This document shows positions 26,369 through 32,073 of a stretch of DNA of 32,073 nucleotides, in pieces. Position numbers and translations under genes: made by a program. Each line of letters opens with the position of its first letter. Positions within the stretch are counted from its first letter, which is position 1. The stretch comes from Mesorhizobium sp. M7A.T.Ca.US.000.02.2.1 (lineage in GTDB: Bacteria > Pseudomonadota > Alphaproteobacteria > Rhizobiales > Rhizobiaceae), in assembly GCF_003996995.1 (NCBI RefSeq), contig NZ_RZTT01000012.1, positions 1 to 32,073 on the forward strand, read 5' to 3'. The notes beneath the pieces are model-generated. The model did no database searches. It worked only from the letters and a program-made list of their open reading frames with translations, and was not told where the DNA came from.

Positions 26369-27856
26369 ATGGACGCCATGCAAGAAAACCTCGGCCTGGT
26401 GGCCGAGGAAACGCTCGACCCCCTGGACTGGGCCGATGTGCAGGCCCTGTCGCACCGCGTCATCGACGATGCGGTCGATTATCTCCGCGATGTGCGCGAC
26501 CGCCCGGTCTGGCGGGAGATGCCGGCCGATGTGAGAGAGGCCTTCTCGGCGCCGCTGCCGCGCTCGCCGGCGCCGCTTGCCGCCGTCTATGGCGAGGTCT
26601 CGCGCACGGTGATGTCCTATCCGATGGGCAACATCCATCCGCGCTTCTGGTCCTGGTATATGGGGTCGAGCAACTTCACCGGCGCGCTCGGCGACTTCCT
26701 GGCGGCCATCCAGGGCTCGAACCTCGGCGGCGGCAACCACGCCGCCGGGCTGATGGACAGCCAGGTGGTGAACTGGTGCAAGGAGATGCTGGGCTTTCCA
26801 GCTTCTGCCGGCGGCACGCTGGTCAGCGGCGGCTCGATGGCCAACATCATAGGGCTGACCGTGGCGCGCAACGTCAAGGCCGGCATCGACGTGCGCGAGC
26901 ATGGCGTTGCTGCCATCGAGAAGCCGCTGCGCTTCTACGGCTCGGAGCAGATACACTCGTGCCACCGCAAGGCGATGGAGGCACTCGGCCTCGGCAACCG
27001 GGCACTGCGCCGCATCCCGACCGATGCCGGGCTGCGCATCGATATCGCTGCCTTGCGTGCGGCGATCACTGAGGACCGCGCGGCAGGGTTCAAGCCGGCC
27101 TGCGTCATCGGTACGGCCGGCACCGTCAACACCGGGGCGATCGACGATTTGCAGGCGCTTGCGAAGCTGGCACATGAGGAAGGCCTCTGGTTCCATGTCG
27201 ATGGCTGCATCGGTGCACTGATCGCCATTGCGCCTGAAAACGCGCATCGCGTCGCCGGCATCGAACGGGCGGATTCGGTCGCGCTCGATCCGCACAAATG
27301 GCTGCACGCGCCGTTCGAGGTCGGCTGCGCCCTGGTCAGGGATGCCGCCGCGCATCGCGGAACCTTCGCTGTGACGCCGGAATATCTGGAATCGACGCCG
27401 CGCGGCCTCGCCTCCGGCGAATGGCTGCATGATTACGGCCTGCAGACGTCGCGCGGTTTTCGCGCGCTGAAGGTGTGGATGGCGCTGAAGGAGCACGGTG
27501 TCGAGAAATTCGGCCGCCTGATCGACCAGAACATTGCCCAGGCTGTCTACCTTGCCGGCTTGATCGAGGCCGCGCCACAGTTGCAGCTGGCGGCATCGCC
27601 GACCGTCAACATCGTCTGCTTCCGCTATCAGCCCGGTCTGACAGGCGAGGCTCTTAAGGCGCTCAACACGGAGATCATGCTGCGGCTGCAGGAACAGGGC
27701 ATTGCGGCCCTTTCGGACACCACGGTGCATGGCGAGCACTGGTTGCGCGTGGCGATCACCAATCATCGCACACGGCGCGAGGATCTAGACCTTCTGGTGC
27801 ATGAAACGGTGCGGCTGGGGCATGAGATCGCAACGCAGGGTTCCGCGCCTTCCTAG
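26369..27856 (+). CDS. Group II PLP-dependent amino-acid decarboxylase
   Basis: The 495-aa fold-type I PLP enzyme is of the aromatic-amino-acid/glutamate/cysteine-sulfinate/diaminobutyrate decarboxylase group. Key residues are K310 in ALDPHKWLHAPF (the Schiff-base lysine), D278 in HVDGCIGAL, and H196 in SEQIHSCHRKAMEALGLG. NHAAGLMDSQVVNWCKEMLG and SGGSMANIIGL are also typical. The substrate cannot be assigned from these motifs; the HVDGC loop differs from the HVDAA of many aromatic decarboxylases. It has a GGGAG site and begins 13 bp after the CysK-like gene, so the two form an operon. The product is expected to be an amine such as taurine, hypotaurine, cysteamine or a diamine. Confidence 0.9.
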   Translation: MDAMQENLGLVAEETLDPLDWADVQALSHRVIDDAVDYLRDVRDRPVWREMPADVREAFSAPLPRSPAPLAAVYGEVSRTVMSYPMGNIHPRFWSWYMGSSNFTGALGDFLAAIQGSNLGGGNHAAGLMDSQVVNWCKEMLGFPASAGGTLVSGGSMANIIGLTVARNVKAGIDVREHGVAAIEKPLRFYGSEQIHSCHRKAMEALGLGNRALRRIPTDAGLRIDIAALRAAITEDRAAGFKPACVIGTAGTVNTGAIDDLQALAKLAHEEGLWFHVDGCIGALIAIAPENAHRVAGIERADSVALDPHKWLHAPFEVGCALVRDAAAHRGTFAVTPEYLESTPRGLASGEWLHDYGLQTSRGFRALKVWMALKEHGVEKFGRLIDQNIAQAVYLAGLIEAAPQLQLAASPTVNIVCFRYQPGLTGEALKALNTEIMLRLQEQGIAALSDTTVHGEHWLRVAITNHRTRREDLDLLVHETVRLGHEIATQGSAPS

Positions 27857-27905
27857 TTACGGGCAGGCATGCGATTCTGCCGCGATGATTCGGGAGATCC
27901 AGGTC

Positions 27906-28262
27906 GTGACGCTGTTTCGTATGGTTGCACTGGCGGCGCTGGTCTTCACCGCCTCGGCGCAGGCCGCCGACATGGCTTTCTTCGTGAAGAACCTGCGCAA
28001 GGAATCTGTCGCGGTCGAGCTGTTCAGTCGCGACCGTGAGACGGTCTGGCCGGGCAATGACAAGGTGTTCCTGATCGAACCCGAGTCGCAGAAATCCGTG
28101 CCGCTGTCCTGCAATCAGGGCGAACATATCTGCTATGGCGCCTGGGCTGACGGCAATGACAGCCTCTCGGCCGGCGTCGGGCCGGACAATGACCAGCCCT
28201 GCGACACCTGCTGCTTCATCTGCGTGGAACACTCGACCGAGACGATCGATCTGGTGCCCTAG
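27906..28262 (+). CDS. Small exported six-cysteine protein, paralogue 1
   Basis: The 118-aa precursor has a signal peptide (TLFRMVALAALVFTASAQAA from a GTG start at 27906, preceded by GGGAG). The mature part begins near DMAFFVKN and carries the shared blocks VELFSRDRETVWPGNDKVF, SCNQGEHICYGAWADG, GVGPDN and CDTCCFIC, ending IDLVP. Six cysteines align one-for-one with those of the neighbour at 28388-28759, consistent with three disulfides in the periplasm. No family or function is recognised. An ATG at 27885 would place polar residues before the signal peptide and is less likely. Confidence 0.78.
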   Translation: MTLFRMVALAALVFTASAQAADMAFFVKNLRKESVAVELFSRDRETVWPGNDKVFLIEPESQKSVPLSCNQGEHICYGAWADGNDSLSAGVGPDNDQPCDTCCFICVEHSTETIDLVP

Positions 28263-28264
28263 AG

Positions 28265-28325
28265 CGCGGAAGTGTCGTTGGACCCAAATTAAGTCAGGGA
28301 TCGGCCCGTCCGGTCCACTTCCGCG
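28265..28325. repeat. Perfect 10-bp inverted repeat between the six-cysteine paralogues
   Basis: CGCGGAAGTG at 28265-28274 and CACTTCCGCG at 28316-28325 are perfect inverted copies 41 nt apart, starting two bases after the first paralogue stops. It could be a terminator-like stem, an mRNA stabiliser or a binding site; there is no U-tract. Confidence 0.6.
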
Positions 28326-28387
28326 ATTCAGCGCTGCATGCAATGGTCGCCCCGCGGCCGGGTGGGCCGCTTATTCGGGGGGTTATC

Positions 28388-28759
28388 ATGTTTCATGCCT
28401 ATGCGCGCCGCATGCTGGCCGCGCTGTCCTTCGTCATGCTGGTTGCGTCGGCGGCGCAAGCCGACGATGTCACCTTCGCCATCAAGAACAGCCACCCCAA
28501 CGCCATGCGCGTCGAGCTCTACAGCCAGGATCGCGACTATGTTTGGCCGGGCGAGGACAAGGACTATTTCCTCGACGACGGCGAGACCAAGCAGCTGCCG
28601 ATATCCTGCAACGCGGGCGAATCGATTTGCTACGGCGCCTGGGTCGATGGCGACGAGGGCACCTATTGGGGCGTCGGTCCCGGCAACACGGAAAAATGCG
28701 AGGATTGCTGCTACACCTGTAGCGGCGGCGAGACCGAGGAGATCGAACTGGTCCCCTGA
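28388..28759 (+). CDS. Small exported six-cysteine protein, paralogue 2
   Basis: The 123-aa precursor begins MFHAYARRMLAALSFVMLVA and is cleaved near SAAQADD, then runs KNSHPNAMRVELYSQDRDYV, GEDKDYFLDDGE, SCNAGESICYGAWVDG, GVGPGN and CEDCCYTC, ending IELVP. By eye the mature part is about half identical to the preceding gene, with all six cysteines kept, so the two arose by tandem duplication. The ATG at 28388 has a GGGGGG stretch just upstream. The protein is acidic, secreted or periplasmic, of unknown function. The YGAW/DG and VWPG blocks suggest a compact disulfide-stabilised beta domain. Confidence 0.8.
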   Translation: MFHAYARRMLAALSFVMLVASAAQADDVTFAIKNSHPNAMRVELYSQDRDYVWPGEDKDYFLDDGETKQLPISCNAGESICYGAWVDGDEGTYWGVGPGNTEKCEDCCYTCSGGETEEIELVP

Positions 28760-28872
28760 CCGTTTGCCAGCTTGACGGTCTTCGGGCCGGAGCCATAGCC
28801 TGTGCAAATACCCAGCGCGCGCCGCCTCGAACTGTTCAGACGCGACGTGCTTCAGGCAAAAGGAGCCCAGCT

Positions 28873-29499
28873 ATGGCCGGCATGGTCGAAAGCGATAAGA
28901 TCGACGTCGGGTTTTCCGGCAAGCGCTGCATCCATTCGCGCAACTGCGTGCTCGGCGATCCGCATGTCTTCGTGCCCAACGCGCCGGGCCAATGGATCCA
29001 TCCCGAGGCGGCCAGCGTCGAGAAGATCATCGCCATCGCCGAGAGCTGCCCTTCGGGCGCCATCACCTATGTCAGGAAGGATGGCCGGCCGCAGGAGCAA
29101 TCACCGGTGGTCAACACGGTGCGGCTGCGGGAAAACGGCCCGCTGGCGGTACACGCCGAGATCGTGCTCGACGGCGAGACTTCTTATCGTGCCACGCTCT
29201 GCCGCTGCGGCGCTTCGGAGAACAAGCCGTTCTGCGACGGCAGCCACAACAAATCCGGTTTTGCCGCCACCGGCGAGCCGCCGCTGAAGGACACGCTGGC
29301 GCTCGAAGCGAGGAACGGTCCGCTGAAAGTGACGCCGACCACCAATGGCCCGCTCAAGCTTGAGGGCAATCTCGAGATCGTCACCGGAACCGGCCATACG
29401 GTCGACCGTACGCAACGCGCCTTCCTCTGCCGCTGCGGCCATTCCGCCAACAAACCGTTCTGCGATGGGACGCACAAGAAGGTGGGGTTTGTGGGGTAG
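28873..29499 (+). CDS. Triple iron-sulfur protein: Fer4_19-like domain plus two CDGSH motifs
   Basis: The 208-aa cytoplasmic protein has an N-terminal divergent iron-sulfur domain (Fer4_19/DUF1271-like: KRCIHSRNCVLGDP with C19 and C25, then AESCPSGAITYV with C59) followed by two CDGSH 2Fe-2S modules. Module 1 ligands are C110, C112, C121 and H125 (CRCGASENKPFCDGSH); module 2 ligands are C186, C188, C197 and H201 (CRCGHSANKPFCDGTH). CDGSH proteins carry redox-active, pH-labile clusters and are thought to act in electron or cluster transfer. The start follows AGGAG at 28861. A mosaic repeat hairpin begins five bases after the stop and may terminate transcription. Confidence 0.93.
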   Translation: MAGMVESDKIDVGFSGKRCIHSRNCVLGDPHVFVPNAPGQWIHPEAASVEKIIAIAESCPSGAITYVRKDGRPQEQSPVVNTVRLRENGPLAVHAEIVLDGETSYRATLCRCGASENKPFCDGSHNKSGFAATGEPPLKDTLALEARNGPLKVTPTTNGPLKLEGNLEIVTGTGHTVDRTQRAFLCRCGHSANKPFCDGTHKKVGFVG

Positions 29500-29504
29500 C
29501 TGCG

Positions 29505-29657
29505 ATCTCCCTCCTTGAGGGGGAGATGGCCGGCAGGCCAGAGGGGGTCATCTCGCGTAGAGCGCTGGCTTCCTCTTTCGCCTCGTATGAAGTCGCATCC
29601 AGTCGTGCCGACCCCCTCTGTCGCCTTTGGCGACATCTCCCCCTCGAGGGGGGAGAT
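29505..29657. repeat. Mosaic element: two inverted hairpin modules flanking 60 bp
   Basis: The left module (29505-29549) begins with the hairpin ATCTCCCTCC/GGGGGAGAT and matches the inverted left end of the 5258-5498 element. The right module (29610-29657) ends in a near-perfect ATCTCCCCCTCGAGGGGGGA hairpin. The inner ends CAGAGGGGGTC (29539-29549) and GACCCCCTCTG (29610-29620) are perfect inverted repeats. The variable inner stems (GGCCGGCAGGCC and TCGCCTTTGGCGA) show modular exchange. An open frame through here joins the hydantoinase gene but is repeat sequence, not coding. Confidence 0.8.
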
Positions 29658-29748
29658 TACCCGTGGCCCAGCGCTCGCGACTTTATCGCCCGCTCCGTAT
29701 CGGCTAATGGCAGGGACAAATAAATTGCCACCCGGACCGCCGCCAAAA

Positions 29749-31791
29749 ATGACCGCCAAGACCAAGCCAAAGCCGCTGTTCCTCGGGATCGACACCGGCG
29801 GCACCTATACCGATGCCGTGCTGTGGTCTGAAACGGAAGGCCCGCAAGAAGGGCCGAACAAGGGCAAGGTGCTGGCCAAGGCCAAGGCGCTGACCACACG
29901 GCATGATCTCGCCGTCGGCATTTCAGGTGCCGTCGACGCGGTGCTGCGGAAGGCCGGCACCGATCCGGCCGCGATCAAGCTGGTCTCGATGTCGACGACG
30001 CTGGCCACCAACGCGCTGGTCGAGGGACAGGGCGGCCGCGTCGCGCTGGTGATGATCGGCTTCTCCGAGGGCGACCTCGCCCGCGACGGGCTCAAGGCCG
30101 CGCTCGGCACCGACCCGGTGGTTTTTTGTCCGGGCGGTCACGACGTGCACGGCAATGCCGCCAGGCTCGACCTGTCTGGGCTGGAAGCGATGCTGCCGGA
30201 ACTCGGCGCGTCGGTGTCCGGCTTTGCCGTCTGCGCCTATTTTGCCACCCGCAATCCGGCGCATGAGATCGCCGCCCGCGAGCTGATCCGCGAAAAGACA
30301 GGTCTGCCGGTCACATCGAGCCACGAGTTGTCGGCCAAGCTCGGCGGCCCGCGCCGGGCGTTGACCACTTTGCTCAACGCCAGGCTGATCTCGATGATCG
30401 ACCGGCTGGTGGCGGCAACCGAAGGTTTTCTTGGAGAACGCAACATCGCGGCACCCCTGATGGTCGTGCGCGGCGATGGCGCGCTGGTTTCGGCGGCGTT
30501 TGCCCGCCAGCGGCCGATCGAGACCATTCTGTCCGGCGCGGCCGCCAGCCTCGTCGGGGCCCGCCACATGACCGGGCTCGACAACGCCGTGGTGTCCGAC
30601 ATCGGCGGCACCACAACCGACGTCGCCGTGCTCGATGGCGGCCGTCCCAGGCTCGATCCGGAAGGCGCCACCGTCGGCGGCTTCCGCACCATGGTCGAGG
30701 CTGTCGCCATGCGCACCTTCGGCCTCGGCGGCGATTCCGAAGTGGCGCTGGAAGATGGCGCGCTCAATCCCAGGATCCTGCTCGGGCCGCGCAGACTGGT
30801 GCCGTTGGCGCTGGCCGGCATCGCGCATGGCGTAGCGGTGATTTCAGAGCTGGAGCGCCAGCTGCGCGCACCCAATCCTGGCCGCATGGACGGCCGTTTC
30901 GCGGTGCGCACCGGCGTGCCCGACCGGCTCGCCGCCGGCCTGACCGGCGCCGAAGCCAGGCTTTACGAGGCCATTGGTGCCGTGCCGCTCGCCGTCGACA
31001 GGCTTTTGACCTCGAACGCCCAGAACGCGACGCTGAACCGGCTGGTGTCGCGCGGGCTGGTGCATGTCGCCGGCTTCACCCCGTCGGACGCTGCCCACGT
31101 GCTCGGCAAGCAGGCGAACTGGGATCCCGTTGCCGCGCGCCTCGGCGCCGAACTGTTCGCCCGCAAGCGTGACGGCCGTGGCCAGAACATCGCAGCTTCG
31201 CCGGAAGCGATCTCGGAACGGGTGCTGGTGACGCTGACGCGCTGGTCGGCCGAATATATCCTCGAGACCGCCTTTGCCGAGGATGGGCTCGATGGCGCGT
31301 CGACGGTGGCGCACGCCCTGGTGCAGCGCGCCGTCGACGCGCATCCCGGCATCGCCCGCCTGAGCGTTGCGCTCGACCGCCCGGTCATCGGCCTCGGCGC
31401 CTCGGCGCCGCTGCACTATGCCGGGCTGCCGCCGCTGATCGGCAATGACTGCGTGGTGCCCAGGGATACCGATGTCGCCAACGCGCTTGGCGCCGTCGTC
31501 GGCCAGGTCAGGGTTTCGGCCGAGGCGCGGGTCAGCCAGCCCATAGAAGGGCTGTTTCGTCTCGCCTCGGGCGAGACCGTGCGCGATTTCCTCGACGAGG
31601 CGACGGCTATCGCGGCGGCCGAGGCCGATGTCCGCGCCATCGTCGCGGAGCGCGCTATGGAGGCCGGCACCGACAGCGCCGAGATCGACGTCGCCACCGA
31701 ATTCCGGGTCTCGACCGTCGAAGCCCAGCGCATGTTCATCGAGGCGCATGTGGTGGCGGTGGCCTCGGGAAGGCCAAGGATTGCGGTTTGA
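29749..31791 (+). CDS. Hydantoinase A/oxoprolinase-family ATPase-like protein
   Basis: The 680-aa protein belongs to the hydantoinase/5-oxoprolinase large-subunit family of ASKHA fold, ATP-dependent enzymes that open cyclic amides. It has an N-terminal FLGIDTGGTYTDAVLWSE phosphate motif, STTLATNALVEGQGGRVALV, and a second phosphate motif DIGGTTTDVAVLDGGRPRLD near residue 283. No HyuB-type partner is adjacent in the window, and many single-gene homologues of this length exist, so the substrate is unknown. The start at 29749 is favoured because it begins just before the domain; ATG at 29707 would add 14 residues. Both lack strong ribosome binding sites. Confidence 0.88.
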   Translation: MTAKTKPKPLFLGIDTGGTYTDAVLWSETEGPQEGPNKGKVLAKAKALTTRHDLAVGISGAVDAVLRKAGTDPAAIKLVSMSTTLATNALVEGQGGRVALVMIGFSEGDLARDGLKAALGTDPVVFCPGGHDVHGNAARLDLSGLEAMLPELGASVSGFAVCAYFATRNPAHEIAARELIREKTGLPVTSSHELSAKLGGPRRALTTLLNARLISMIDRLVAATEGFLGERNIAAPLMVVRGDGALVSAAFARQRPIETILSGAAASLVGARHMTGLDNAVVSDIGGTTTDVAVLDGGRPRLDPEGATVGGFRTMVEAVAMRTFGLGGDSEVALEDGALNPRILLGPRRLVPLALAGIAHGVAVISELERQLRAPNPGRMDGRFAVRTGVPDRLAAGLTGAEARLYEAIGAVPLAVDRLLTSNAQNATLNRLVSRGLVHVAGFTPSDAAHVLGKQANWDPVAARLGAELFARKRDGRGQNIAASPEAISERVLVTLTRWSAEYILETAFAEDGLDGASTVAHALVQRAVDAHPGIARLSVALDRPVIGLGASAPLHYAGLPPLIGNDCVVPRDTDVANALGAVVGQVRVSAEARVSQPIEGLFRLASGETVRDFLDEATAIAAAEADVRAIVAERAMEAGTDSAEIDVATEFRVSTVEAQRMFIEAHVVAVASGRPRIAV

Positions 31792-31839
31792 TGTCGTGAA
31801 AACCGGTTGGCGCATTCAAGCAAATGCGCATCGCAGCCG

Positions 31840-32073
31840 TCAAATCGAGGATTTGGACACGGCAAGTCGCTCGAACACCGCGTGTACCCGTATTCGACTG
31901 CCGTTCGGGTCCACGATTTGCATGATCAAAAACAGCTTGTCCTGATGAAGCTTGAAGGCTGCCGACAGGGCTCGGGCCTTGGCGCTTGCCGATGTCGATC
32001 CGGGCCAATTGCCATTTCCGATCAAGGCCTGTTCCCCGTTGATCGTTTTCTCTTTCAGATTGGCCGTCCACCC
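31840..32073 (-). CDS. C-terminal fragment of an unrecognised protein, 5' end outside the window
   Basis: The frame is open from the window edge to TGA at 31840, giving 77 residues that begin GWTANLKEKTINGEQALIGN and contain FKLHQDKLFLIMQIVDPNGS and HAVFERLAVSKSSI. The hydrophobic core pattern and the FLIMQIVDPNGSRIR segment look protein-like. Codon choice is noticeably less GC-biased than in the neighbours, which hints at an accessory gene. It is convergent with the hydantoinase gene, leaving a 48-bp gap. No family is recognised. Confidence 0.5.
   Translation of the reverse strand, partial: GWTANLKEKTINGEQALIGNGNWPGSTSASAKARALSAAFKLHQDKLFLIMQIVDPNGSRIRVHAVFERLAVSKSSI

Noticed and set aside
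24811-26463. 550-codon antisense frame across the CysK-like gene
   Set aside because: Complement artefact of high-GC coding DNA; it spans two divergent genes and the promoter region between them.
26147-27766. 539-codon antisense frame across the decarboxylase
   Set aside because: Opposes a well-supported PLP enzyme with active-site lysine; composition is typical of a shadow frame.
29515-29706. N-terminal extension of the hydantoinase-family protein
   Set aside because: It is repeat sequence read through; the family fold begins after 29749.

Overview
The window is a GC-rich, gene-dense stretch of alphaproteobacterial chromosome. Gene content, gene order and the short mosaic intergenic repeats point to Rhizobiales, most likely Mesorhizobium or a close relative. 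That genus call is inference from family resemblance. Most of the window is core housekeeping. There is no IS transposase, CRISPR array, phage gene or rRNA.

Layout. (1) 1-5240: the 5' part of a cysteine synthase gene, a LysE-type exporter, a periplasmic PQQ-type sugar dehydrogenase, a 65-aa protein and the heat-shock repressor hrcA, all on the minus strand. hrcA is divergent from rph. (2) 4521-7719: rph, a VOC/glyoxalase protein, rdgB and hemW run on the plus strand. A 241-bp MITE-like element sits between rph and the VOC gene. (3) 7720-11157: a 266-bp inverted-repeat element, a half-size EamA transporter, a small unknown gene, rsmI-yraN, and convergent uppP. (4) 11318-16417: an FzlA-like GST-fold protein, queG and an SDR protein overlap end to end, followed by the murein endopeptidase mepA and glucokinase. 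(5) 16555-20100: an MsbA-type ABC exporter, dapB and gpmA, then tRNA-Leu(CAG) with a visible promoter and terminator. (6) 20176-22160: an unusual pair, a cyclic-nucleotide-binding/thioredoxin-reductase-like fusion that lacks the redox CxxC, translationally coupled to a bacterial UBP-type zinc finger. (7) 22249-27856: a DUF1232 membrane protein, a small membrane protein, and a large SARP/TolB-like/TPR regulator divergent from a two-gene operon (a second cysteine-synthase homologue plus a group II PLP decarboxylase). (8) 27906-32073: two tandem paralogues of a small exported six-cysteine protein, a triple iron-sulfur CDGSH protein, a mosaic repeat, a hydantoinase/oxoprolinase-family protein and the C-terminal part of an unrecognised protein.

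The housekeeping genes are arranged in translationally coupled pairs with ATGA or TGATG junctions: VOC-rdgB, rdgB-hemW, queG-SDR, ABC-dapB and TrxR-like-UBP. The best candidates for undescribed biology are the CxxC-less TrxR-like/UBP pair (20176-22160), the regulator/CysK-like/decarboxylase divergon (23024-27856) that looks like a small amine-producing pathway, the six-cysteine tandem paralogues (27906-28759), and the mosaic repeats, one of which appears to supply the ribosome binding site of the VOC gene and another the stop codon of uppP.
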